DNA of 64,000 nt, from NCBI GenBank assembly GCA_937880755.1, contig CALGRX010000020.1:62001-126000 (forward strand), read 5' to 3'. Shown here in pieces: positions 54,739 through 64,000 of this stretch. This DNA comes from an uncultured Clostridia bacterium (lineage in GTDB: Bacteria > Bacillota > Clostridia > Christensenellales > UBA3700). A program made the translations under genes and the position numbers. Below the pieces are notes generated by a model that worked only from the letters and a program-made list of their open reading frames with translations, was not told where the DNA came from and ran no database searches. Position 1 is the first letter of the stretch. The number at the start of each line of letters is the position of its first letter.

Positions 54739-54789
54739 GTCATTGCGATATATTTTGTTATCAATGCGTTGCGTGCATTGGCGATCTCA
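54739..54789 (+). repeat. Dispersed repeat family A, copy 4
   Basis: GTCATTGCGATATATTTTG... to GGCGATCTCA; the same ends as the 47245-47510 copies with a different interior. Confidence 0.65.
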
Positions 54790-54800
54790 ACCTTTTTTGT

Positions 54801-54851
54801 CTCCTTTGTGCATAGGGAGGCGACTCGCCGAAAGGCGAGACGGAGGGATTG
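54801..54851 (+). repeat. Dispersed repeat family B, copy 2 (two-hairpin module)
   Basis: CTCCTTTGTGCATAGGGAG is hairpin one, CTCGCCGAAAGGCGAG hairpin two, and ACGGAGGGATTG the tail. Compared with 47392-47443 the first hairpin and tail are conserved while the second hairpin differs but keeps pairing. Confidence 0.8.
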
Positions 54852-54891
54852 CATCCTATAACATCCTTTGAGAGTACGACTAAGTCTATAC

Positions 54892-54915
54892 AAAAAGCAC
54901 ACTTTATGTGTGCTT
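54892..54915 (-). terminator. Terminator of deoC
   Basis: AAGCACAC and GTGTGCTT (8 bp) around a 5-nt loop, then TTTTT on the minus strand; 14 nt after the deoC stop. The remaining spacer 54632-54738 shows nothing recognisable. Confidence 0.85.
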
Positions 54916-54929
54916 AAATAATGTATAAG

Positions 54930-55562
54930 TTATTTCACTATATCTATCGACGCGCTCGTGCCGAGCCTATCCGCCCCTGCCTCTATCATTTTGAGTGCGG
55001 TTTGCTTTTCTCTTATGCCACCGCTCGCCTTGACTTTTAGACCTTGGCAGTTCTTTTTCATCAGAGCCACGTCCTCAACCGTTGCACCGCCCGTCGAAAA
55101 TCCCGTCGAAGTCTTAACGAAGTGCGCGCCCGCCTCCGCCGATATACGGCACGCTTCGGCTATTTCTTCTTTGCTTAGTAGGCAAGTCTCCAAAATAACC
55201 TTGACAACTACGCCCGAGCCGTCGACCACGGCTTTGATATCCTCTTTTACGCCATCGTAGTCCTTATCCTTCATCAGTCCCACGTTGATGACCATATCAA
55301 TTTCGCTCGCTCCGTTTTGCACGGCTTCTTTTGTTTCAGCAACTTTGCAACTTGTGGTGGTCGCCCCAAGCGGAAAGCCGACTACGCACGCCACGTTGAC
55401 GTCGCTATCCTTTAGCAATTCGCTTGCTTGCTTTACTCTGCACGCGTTGACGCACACGCTGGCAAAGCCGTATTCCACTGCCTCACGGCACAACTTCTCC
55501 ACGTCTTCTTTGGTTGCTTGAGCTTTGAGAATAGTATGGTCTATGTATTTTGCTAAGTTCAT
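54930..55562 (-). CDS. deoC: Deoxyribose-phosphate aldolase
   Basis: 210 residues, TIM barrel. It cleaves 2-deoxyribose-5-phosphate to glyceraldehyde-3-phosphate and acetaldehyde. The Schiff-base Lys is in [23 protein letters not shown] holds the second Lys. ATGA-type overlap with the phosphorylase gene upstream. Together they degrade pyrimidine deoxynucleosides; a phosphopentomutase gene is not in view. Confidence 0.96.
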   Translation of the reverse strand: MNLAKYIDHTILKAQATKEDVEKLCREAVEYGFASVCVNACRVKQASELLKDSDVNVACVVGFPLGATTTSCKVAETKEAVQNGASEIDMVINVGLMKDKDYDGVKEDIKAVVDGSGVVVKVILETCLLSKEEIAEACRISAEAGAHFVKTSTGFSTGGATVEDVALMKKNCQGLKVKASGGIREKQTALKMIEAGADRLGTSASIDIVK

Positions 55563-56848
55563 TTTATCATCTCCAATATCAGTTTATTTCGTTTAGGTTT
55601 TTGGTTGTCTATTGCCACGGCACTCACTACCTTAGTCTTTATATTTTCATGTCGTATATCGTTATAGTAAACATTGGCTATCACGTCGCCTTTGGTAACC
55701 TTATCTCCCACGTTTACAGTCATTTCTACGCCTACCCAAGGGTCAATTTTGTCCTCGACTTTTATTCTACCACCACCCATATCGCGGACGACTTCGGCTA
55801 CTTTCATAGCGTCTATATCGCTCACGTAGCCGTTGCACTCAGCCAAAATCTTAGATACGTATCGAGTATTTAGTAGTTTTTCGGGATTTTTGAGATATTC
55901 GATATCACCACCTTGTTCGGCTATCATATTCTCAAAGACTTGATATGCTCTTCCGCTGATTATTGCTTCTTCGGCTATTTCTCTTGCGTTATCGATTCCT
56001 GCCGATTCCAAGAGTCGTTCGGCAAGAGCCATCGACACCTCGTATAGATTGCCACGGCTTTCGTTTTTCAAGACCTTTAGTGCGCCGTACACTTCAAGGC
56101 TATTGCCCACGTAGTTGCTGAGAGGCGCGTTCATATTCGTCACCAATGCACTGATATTTCTTCCGCTCGCCCTACCTATCGACACCATCAACTTGGCAAG
56201 TTTTACGGCGTCCTCTTGATTTTTCATAAATGCGCCCCTACCACACTTGACGTCGAGTACGATATTCTTCGCACCACCGGCAAGTTTTTTGGACATAATT
56301 GACGAAGCGATGAGTGCCACGCTATCCACCGTTGCGGTAACGTCCCTAAGGGCGTACAACTTCTTATCGGCAGGGCAAATCTGTCCCGTTTGTCCCGCTA
56401 CGGCAATACCGATTTTGTCCACTTGATTGTAGAATTTTTCGGGGCTCATAGATACGCTAAGTCCCTCGATAGACTCTAGTTTGTCTAGAGTTCCACCGGT
56501 ATGCCCAAGACCTCGTCCGCTCATCTTCGCACCTATTAGTCCGCACGCCACCACGGTAGGCAAAACGACGAAGGTAGTACTGTCGCCCACTCCGCCCGAA
56601 CTGTGCTTATCCGCGCTCAAGTCGCCGTATGCCGACAAGTCCAATATATCTCCGCTATTTGCCATAGCGTTAGTGAGCCATACTGCCTCTTGGTCGGTCA
56701 TACCTTTGAGGACGATAGCCATCAACAAAGCAGAAGTTTGATAATCGGCAATCTCTCCGCTCATCAAACCCTCTATCCAAAAGTCGATTTGTTCTTTTCT
56801 CAACTCTTTACCGACTTTTTTGTCCTCAATTATCTCGATTATATTCAT
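55559..56848 (-). CDS. pdp: Pyrimidine-nucleoside phosphorylase
   Basis: 429 residues. It phosphorolyses thymidine, uridine and deoxyuridine. The Gram-positive Pdp form is shown by [17 protein letters not shown] near residue 81, [18 protein letters not shown] near 110, and [19 protein letters not shown]. Length matches the family. AGGAG precedes the ATG. It overlaps a small upstream gene by 23 nt. Confidence 0.95.
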   Translation of the reverse strand: MNIIEIIEDKKVGKELRKEQIDFWIEGLMSGEIADYQTSALLMAIVLKGMTDQEAVWLTNAMANSGDILDLSAYGDLSADKHSSGGVGDSTTFVVLPTVVACGLIGAKMSGRGLGHTGGTLDKLESIEGLSVSMSPEKFYNQVDKIGIAVAGQTGQICPADKKLYALRDVTATVDSVALIASSIMSKKLAGGAKNIVLDVKCGRGAFMKNQEDAVKLAKLMVSIGRASGRNISALVTNMNAPLSNYVGNSLEVYGALKVLKNESRGNLYEVSMALAERLLESAGIDNAREIAEEAIISGRAYQVFENMIAEQGGDIEYLKNPEKLLNTRYVSKILAECNGYVSDIDAMKVAEVVRDMGGGRIKVEDKIDPWVGVEMTVNVGDKVTKGDVIANVYYNDIRHENIKTKVVSAVAIDNQKPKRNKLILEMIK

Positions 56849-57200
56849 TGCCTCTCCTAATTTTGCAAGACCTTATCAACGCCCTAACCTCGTCTACGTT
56901 GACGGTCTGTTGCTTTTTCAGTTTGCTTGCCTTGTAATAGATGTCGCAATCGAAACACACCACCGCGCGTATTCCAAACTCGCTATCGATAGTCGCCGTC
57001 AACTCTTCTACGAGCTTCTGCCTTTGAGAGCGACTATATATCGGCGCCGTTGTCACGCACACCAAAGCCTCATCGTCCACTACTAGACAAATCGCCGTAT
57101 TTATCAAGTCGTTTTGCGCTACGCGAGCCTCAATCTTCTCCTCGACGTTACCACCGCTTACCGCTACTGCAATATAAAGAGCCAATGCCAAAGTTTTCAT
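56826..57200 (-). CDS. Small protein with a YhcN/YlaJ-like pattern, function unknown
   Basis: 124 residues. A short hydrophobic start (KTLALALYIAVAVSGG) is followed by one compact alpha/beta unit of about 70 residues (VAQNDLINTAICLVVDDEALVCV...GIRAVVCFDCDIYYKA). Its strand-helix-strand order recalls the YhcN/YlaJ sporulation lipoprotein domain, but there is no lipobox Cys. The C-terminus is basic. AAAGGG lies only 1 nt from the ATG, so the start may be imprecise. It lies between rsfS and pdp and overlaps pdp. The assignment is tentative. Confidence 0.55.
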   Translation of the reverse strand: MKTLALALYIAVAVSGGNVEEKIEARVAQNDLINTAICLVVDDEALVCVTTAPIYSRSQRQKLVEELTATIDSEFGIRAVVCFDCDIYYKASKLKKQQTVNVDEVRALIRSCKIRRGNEYNRDN

Positions 57201-57262
57201 ACCCTTTATATGTGCAATTTTGTATCAAATATACGCCAAGATATTTTTATTTTTGACCAATA

Positions 57263-57610
57263 TCAGTTATTTTCCCCATTATACCTCGTTACGTTGGTGC
57301 CGTCCGACCACAGTTGTTCCAAAGAATACAATCTTCTCGTCTCTTCGTGGAAGATATGAACGATTACGTCGCCGTAGTCAACTACCGCCCATCTACCCTC
57401 TTGTTTTCCCTCGCTTCTCAGTGGTTGCCTACCGAGTTTGGACATTTCGTCGTCTACGTAGTTGGCAAGAGCCTTGACTTGAGTAGTAGAGCGACCGGAA
57501 CAAATGATAAAGTCGTCGGCGATAACGGTGAGGTGTCTTATATCCACCACCACTATGTCTTGCGCTTTTTTGCTATCGAGTATTTTGCATATTTCTTGTG
57601 TAATATTCAT
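57263..57610 (-). CDS. rsfS: Ribosomal silencing factor RsfS
   Basis: 115 residues. RsfS binds ribosomal protein uL14 and blocks subunit joining in starvation. Motifs are KKAQDIVVVDIRHLT, DDFIICSGRSTTQVKALANYV, and DYGDVIVHIFHEETRRLYSLEQLW (quoted in part: DVIVHIFHEETRRLY). AGAGG precedes the ATG. It is 12 nt after nadD, the standard nadD-yqeK-rsfS order. Confidence 0.95.
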   Translation of the reverse strand: MNITQEICKILDSKKAQDIVVVDIRHLTVIADDFIICSGRSTTQVKALANYVDDEMSKLGRQPLRSEGKQEGRWAVVDYGDVIVHIFHEETRRLYSLEQLWSDGTNVTRYNGENN

Positions 57611-57622
57611 ATTTATCCTCTA

Positions 57623-58780
57623 TTAGTTTATATTTTGTTGTTGTTTATTTTCGTTGCGATAATAGTCTACCGACTTTGTCGTCAGCGGATAGATATCTCC
57701 GCCACGATTGACAAGATAGGCGTATTGGTGTTCCATACACGCCACGAAGCCTCGATGCAAGTCTTGCCATATTACCTTTCTCAACTCGTCCACACCCTCG
57801 AAGTCCCTATCCTCTTCCAGCATATCGGCACAGAATATCAGCTTGTCGAGGTCGGTCATATTAGGCTTGGCAGTCGTATGGTATTTGATTGCATTGAGCA
57901 CTTCCTCATCGTGTATGCCAAACTCTTCTCGTGCCACCACGCTACCCGCAAACTGATGATACACGGGCGTATCCTCGCTATCGGCAGGTATCGACGGGTC
58001 GTCCACGTGTCTTACTCTCTTAGCGCAATCGTGCAAAAGCCCCGCCGTCAAAATCTTATCGGTATCTAGTCCTAAGTTCAAATCGCTGTTGAGCTTTAGC
58101 GCGCAATAAGCCACTCTCAGACAGTGCTTATAGGTTCTCTCGCCCGTCAATTCTTTGAGCTTGTCGGCAAGGCTCGTCGTCAACTTTTTGCCAATACGTA
58201 TCGACTTATCGACGTATAATCCGTTTTTTTCGATATACTCGGCAACCTCTGTCGGCACGCCCCGCGTCAAACCCAGACGGCTCTCCAATCTCACTATCGT
58301 TGACGATATATCCTTAGGCACGAACCTTTCTATCACGATATCCGCACCCTGTACTCTCCAAAACTTGCTTGCCTCATCCACCTCGGCTTGTCTATCGCCT
58401 CTATCGAAGACCACCAACTTGACTTGATTTATTATTTGATAAGGATTTTTCCACTTGCCTAGGTCTATCAAACTATCTCCGCCTATGACGAAATCGAACT
58501 CGCCTATCCTTTCTTTATACAGCGGAATGGTGATATAACTATAATTGTCTTTAGGTCTATCCCTCTCCAGGTCGCATATCTGTATACCTTCACGCCCTTG
58601 TATAGCAATTTTTAGCATTTCGCAACGTGTGTCAAAGTTGTTGTCGCATTGCTTATAGGCGGGGTTGTTGGAAGGTGCCAACACCACTCTATCGTAGCCG
58701 TGCGATAGCAAATATTCCGCCATTTGTATATGTCCGTCGTGAACGGGGTTAAAGGTCCCCCCAAACAAAGCAGTTTTCAT
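57623..58780 (-). CDS. nadD: Fused nicotinate-nucleotide adenylyltransferase and YqeK HD phosphohydrolase
   Basis: 385 residues in one chain. The N-terminal NadD (about 1-190) has GGTFNPVHDGH and IVRLESRLGLTRGVPTEV (partly quoted), and makes NaAD from NaMN. The C-terminal HD domain (about 205-365) has THKHC-like TYKHCLRVA, LLHDCAKR and YHQFAGS, matching YqeK, a symmetrical Ap4A hydrolase family. In Bacillus these are two adjacent genes. The ATG at 58780 is 6 nt after a TATAAT box with no ribosome site, implying a leaderless mRNA. Confidence 0.94.
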   Translation of the reverse strand: MKTALFGGTFNPVHDGHIQMAEYLLSHGYDRVVLAPSNNPAYKQCDNNFDTRCEMLKIAIQGREGIQICDLERDRPKDNYSYITIPLYKERIGEFDFVIGGDSLIDLGKWKNPYQIINQVKLVVFDRGDRQAEVDEASKFWRVQGADIVIERFVPKDISSTIVRLESRLGLTRGVPTEVAEYIEKNGLYVDKSIRIGKKLTTSLADKLKELTGERTYKHCLRVAYCALKLNSDLNLGLDTDKILTAGLLHDCAKRVRHVDDPSIPADSEDTPVYHQFAGSVVAREEFGIHDEEVLNAIKYHTTAKPNMTDLDKLIFCADMLEEDRDFEGVDELRKVIWQDLHRGFVACMEHQYAYLVNRGGDIYPLTTKSVDYYRNENKQQQNIN

Positions 58781-58786
58781 AGTTTT

Positions 58787-58815
58787 ATTATATATCAAAA
58801 TGCTACGATTATCAA
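58787..58815 (-). promoter_or_regulatory. Promoter of nadD operon (leaderless)
   Basis: TTGATA, 17-nt spacer, TATAAT on the minus strand; the expected +1 coincides with the nadD ATG. Confidence 0.7.
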
Positions 58816-58861
58816 TATCAATTTTAGTTTAGATATCGATTTTTTTGGCAACAATGCCTAT

Positions 58862-59716
58862 ATGGGTAGTTTCTTTGACAAAATGTGGCTAATAATCATA
58901 GGTTTTTTGACTATAGTAATTTTGACGAGTTTTGCGGGACTCAAATTGTGGCAATGCCTACTGATAGCCTTTGCAATATCCACGCTGGTAAGCTTATTCG
59001 TCATGACAATCAATCGTCCCTATCGCAATACGATGAGATACGGAGATTGGATTACATACTGCGCCCTACACGGCAAGGAATATATCCTTTCTCTCATATC
59101 TCGTCTATCCCCGCAATTAGACGTATCCGACAACAAGGACTATATACTTATTGACGGACAAGTCGTCTTTTTGTGGGCAAAAATGTCAGGCATTTCTCCC
59201 GATTCTATCGCCAATATGTGTTCGATTTGCATCAAAAACGGTAAATATTTTGCCTACGTTTTATGCACCGAGAGCAACAAAAATTCTCTATACTTTGCCC
59301 AAAGAATATCGAGAGTTAGACTAGAATTTTGCAATCTAAAAAGGCTCTACAAGTCCGCCCTCAATCAAGGTCTTTTGCCTAATTGCACCAAGCGCCCAAG
59401 CGTCAATTATCTTCTTTCTTCCATATTTCACTCTTTGCTCGACCGTAGCAACGTCAAACGCTTTGTCTTCGTATCGCTGATATTGCTTGTGTTTAGTTTT
59501 ATCACACCACTCTCGACTTACTATCTCGTCATATCGTCGGTTGCGCTTGCTCTTGCCCTACTATGTCTTGTCAAAGACGTTTTTGTTCGCCCTAATAATT
59601 ATGACGACAATCCCAAAATACTCAACAGCAATAAAGATTTAGACGAATATGCTACGGATATATCTACTACCGACAACACCTCTTCCGACGATACGACAGA
59701 CGACGTTCGACGCTAG
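58862..59716 (+). CDS. Membrane protein of unknown function
   Basis: 284 residues. Two membrane helices close to the N-terminus (about 8-57), a cytoplasmic or exposed domain of about 135 residues (IDGQVVFLWAKMSGISPDSIANMC...GKYFAYVLC), two more helices (about 198-240), and an acidic Asp/Thr/Ser tail (ends TTDDVRR). I do not recognise the family. The start is taken as the first ATG beyond nadD; no ribosome site is visible, and an AACAAT box 6 nt upstream might be the -10 of a leaderless transcript. The frame also runs upstream across nadD, but that part is a shadow. Middle domain has alternating hydrophobic strands. Confidence 0.6.
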   Translation: MGSFFDKMWLIIIGFLTIVILTSFAGLKLWQCLLIAFAISTLVSLFVMTINRPYRNTMRYGDWITYCALHGKEYILSLISRLSPQLDVSDNKDYILIDGQVVFLWAKMSGISPDSIANMCSICIKNGKYFAYVLCTESNKNSLYFAQRISRVRLEFCNLKRLYKSALNQGLLPNCTKRPSVNYLLSSIFHSLLDRSNVKRFVFVSLILLVFSFITPLSTYYLVISSVALALALLCLVKDVFVRPNNYDDNPKILNSNKDLDEYATDISTTDNTSSDDTTDDVRR

Positions 59717-59841
59717 TAATGCTACACGTTTTGCAAAATCACAAAAACACACAAAAAACGCATTTAGTCAACAAAATAGCACCCGACTATTTCAACTATC
59801 GGTTAGACTGCATATCCTAACTAAATCGAGCGTAATTTCAA

Positions 59842-59866
59842 AACGAAAGACGCCTCGAGGCGTCTA
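59842..59866 (-). terminator. Terminator of the nfn-obg-yhbY operon
   Basis: A perfect 18-bp palindrome AGACGCCTCGAGGCGTCT (59849-59866) followed on the minus strand by TTTCGTTTT, 52 nt after the yhbY stop. It may also stop the plus-strand membrane-protein gene. 59717-59841 shows nothing else. Confidence 0.75.
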
Positions 59867-59917
59867 AATTATCTTGATAACGTATTAATAATACAGTAAT
59901 TTACTAGTTAATTCTGC

Positions 59918-60205
59918 TTACAAAATATGCTTTACGTCTTTTCTTTTGGATACGCGATACAGCGTAATCTTGTTGCCTAGTGCTTGCACGGGCTGTGCGT
60001 TTACGCTTTCGGCTACTTCCGCAATAACGTCCTTTGCGCCCAAGTCGGCGTTTTTGAGTACGTTGATTTTTATCAATTCTTTGGCTTCCAACTGCTCGTC
60101 TATCTCTTGGATAAGACTCTCGGTGAGTCCGTTTTTACCAATCGTCACCACAGGCTCGATAGTCATCGCCAATCCTCTGAGTTTTGCTCTTTCACTGCTT
60201 GTCAT
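59918..60205 (-). CDS. yhbY: YhbY/CRM-domain RNA-binding protein
   Basis: 95 residues, a single CRM domain that associates with pre-50S particles. RGLAMTIEPVVTIGKNGLTE near the N-terminus carries the GxxG-type loop (GKNG). AGGAGG at 60210-60215 merges with the obg stop (TAGGAGG), and the ATG at 60205 follows. obg-yhbY adjacency is common in Firmicutes. Confidence 0.94.
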   Translation of the reverse strand: MTSSERAKLRGLAMTIEPVVTIGKNGLTESLIQEIDEQLEAKELIKINVLKNADLGAKDVIAEVAESVNAQPVQALGNKITLYRVSKRKDVKHIL

Positions 60206-60213
60206 AGTGCCTC

Positions 60214-62861
<2,648 letters not shown>

Positions 62862-62863
62862 AA

Positions 62864-63679
62864 TTAACCTCTCAATCTACATTTATCTTCGTGTTCTTTG
62901 TAGAAGCCTGCTCTATTCATAGCTTCGGCAAAGTCCACCTTGTGTCCGTCGAACTCAGGACCGTCCACGCAAGCGTATTTGGTCTCTCCGCCAACGGTAA
63001 GTCTACAACCTCCGCACATACCCGTGCCGTCTACCATAACGCAGTTCATACTTACGATAGTAGGAATGTTGTATTTGCGAGTCAATTCGCTGACGTTGCG
63101 CATCATAATCATAGGACCTACGACGAATACGCAGTCAATCTTCTTACCCTCGTCGATGAGTTGTTGAAGCACGGTGGTTACGAAGCCCTTAGTGCCCATT
63201 GAGCCGTCGTCGGTAGCGATATAAGTATTGTCGCTATTGGCTCTAAACTCGTCGATATTAAAGAGCAATTCCTTAGTTCTCGCACCCATGATAACGTCGC
63301 ACTTTTGACCTTTTTTGGTACGAAGTTTGGCTTGAGGATAGATAACGGCACAGCCAATACCGCCACCGACGAGCACGACGTTTTCGTATGCGTCGAGTTC
63401 GGTTGCGTTGCCGAGAGGACCGACCATATCGTGAAGACTGTCGCCCACGTTAAGCATAGCCATTTTGTGAGTAGAATAACCTACTTCTTGAACGAGCAAG
63501 GTGATAGTACCCTTTTCTCTATCGAAGTCACAGATAGTAAAAGGCACTCTTTCGCCGTTTTCGTCAACTCTCAAAATGATAAACTGTCCCGGCAAGCAAT
63601 GTCTGGCAATGTCCGGATTTTCGATGACGTACTCCTTAACTCTAGGAGCGATGTCTTTGATGTTGAGAATCTTGTTCAT
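62864..63679 (-). CDS. nfnA: NfnA/SudB-like FAD and NAD-binding subunit
   Basis: 271 residues, related to dihydroorotate dehydrogenase electron-transfer subunit PyrK. FAD is bound by the VPFTICDFD region, NAD by VVLVGGGIGCAVIYP, and a 2Fe-2S cluster by DGTGMCGGCRLTV with later Cys (YACVDGPEFDG). Together with nfnB it forms the bifurcating transhydrogenase typical of anaerobes. The start overlaps the nth stop by 4 nt, with GGGAG about 8 nt upstream. No pyrD nearby. Confidence 0.92.
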   Translation of the reverse strand: MNKILNIKDIAPRVKEYVIENPDIARHCLPGQFIILRVDENGERVPFTICDFDREKGTITLLVQEVGYSTHKMAMLNVGDSLHDMVGPLGNATELDAYENVVLVGGGIGCAVIYPQAKLRTKKGQKCDVIMGARTKELLFNIDEFRANSDNTYIATDDGSMGTKGFVTTVLQQLIDEGKKIDCVFVVGPMIMMRNVSELTRKYNIPTIVSMNCVMVDGTGMCGGCRLTVGGETKYACVDGPEFDGHKVDFAEAMNRAGFYKEHEDKCRLRG

Positions 63680-64000
63680 TTTTTAACTCCCTTTATATAT
63701 TTACAATATTTATTTATCAAGCACTCGTCGCACTTGGGTTTTTGACTACTACATACGTATCTGCCGTGATGTATCAACAAGTGGTGCAGATGCGACCAAA
63801 ACTCTTCCGGCACGGCGTTCATCAAGGCTTTTTCCGCCACCGTCGGATTGTCGCTATCGACAAATCCCAATCGGTTGGACAACCTCAAAACGTGCGTATC
63901 TACGGCAATGGCGTTGCCACCGTATCCTACTGCGTAGACGACGTTGGCTGTCTTTCTTCCCACGCCAGCAAGGCTCATAAGGTCATCTATATTGCTCGGC
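63676..64000 (-). CDS. nth: Endonuclease III, C-terminal part (runs off the window)
   Basis: The visible 107 residues are the C-terminal half of a DNA glycosylase/AP lyase for oxidised pyrimidines. The helix-hairpin-helix LAGVGRKTANVV and the catalytic Asp in AVDTHVLRL are present. The Lys of the active site belongs to the HhH GVGRKTA. The four-Cys 4Fe-4S loop is complete (CSSQKPKCDECLINKYC). The frame stays open to the window edge (PSNIDDLM before the first ATG), so the 5' part lies outside. It is upstream of nfnA in the same operon. Confidence 0.95.
   Translation of the reverse strand, partial: PSNIDDLMSLAGVGRKTANVVYAVGYGGNAIAVDTHVLRLSNRLGFVDSDNPTVAEKALMNAVPEEFWSHLHHLLIHHGRYVCSSQKPKCDECLINKYCKYIKGVKK

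Noticed and set aside
58724..58861. N-terminal extension of the plus-strand membrane protein across nadD
   Set aside because: The added residues overlap the nadD N-terminus on the other strand and look non-coding; the ATG at 58862 lies beyond it.

Overview
The window is a stretch of bacterial chromosome, about 90% coding. It suggests an anaerobic, low-to-medium GC Gram-positive of the class Clostridia, probably an uncultured gut lineage. Indicators are the DivIVA/SepF/YlmE cell-division genes, a long Alu-containing (Bacillus-type) SRP RNA, class II GalT, NfnAB electron-bifurcating transhydrogenase subunits, a CE4 deacetylase resembling sporulation PdaB, strong AGGAGG ribosome sites and SigA-like promoters with 17-bp spacers. 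No tRNA, rRNA, CRISPR array, intact prophage or insertion sequence was seen.

Layout, left to right (most genes on the minus strand): (1) 1-6154, tig-clpP-clpX-lon-engB proteostasis operon, divergent from rqcH (6290-8005); (2) 8147-10997, yggS-sepF-lspA-rluD; (3) 11240-14735, PdaB-like deacetylase plus an SSB-like protein, SRP RNA on the plus strand, a SPOR-like membrane protein, dCMP deaminase; (4) 14858-17099, a repeat-rich spacer, then groES-groEL with CIRCE-like operators; (5) 17207-23328, DivIVA-like protein, pncB, lgt and galK, with galT divergent from galK; (6) 23497-27703, dnaX-ybaB-recR and a GPH-family sugar symporter; (7) 28008-41468, mazF-like toxin, nnrD, then the purE-purM-purN-purH-purD-purL-ygiQ-recX operon; (8) 41469-44612, an anomalous island with five DnaA boxes and an N-terminally truncated polyvalent toxin-domain protein abutting the gdhA terminator; (9) 44635-48777, gdhA, a WYL regulator, a spacer of dispersed palindromic repeats, and icd; (10) 48807-54584, tsaE-tsaB-rimI-hydrolase-murF-ddl(-icd), divergent from FMN-riboswitch-controlled ribU; (11) 54930-58780, nadD/yqeK-rsfS-small protein-pdp-deoC; (12) 58862-64000, an unknown membrane protein, then nth-nfnA-nfnB-obg-yhbY.

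The genes form tight operons with 1-4 nt overlaps, and three stop codons are fused to the next ribosome site as TAGGAGG. Two operons (tsaE, nadD) appear to start as leaderless mRNAs. RqcH, trigger factor, ClpXP and Lon sit together as a quality-control block. The purine operon lacks purF, purC and purB here. Several unrelated integral membrane proteins (Lgt, LspA, the symporter, RibU and the 58862 protein) carry disordered acidic/Thr-Ser-rich C-terminal tails, a theme worth following.

The least conventional parts are 41469-44530 (DnaA-box cluster plus foreign toxin-domain fragment), the repeat element at 14858-15026, and the MurF homologue with a membrane-embedded N-terminus. All functional calls rest on recognition of motifs by eye; no database search was possible.
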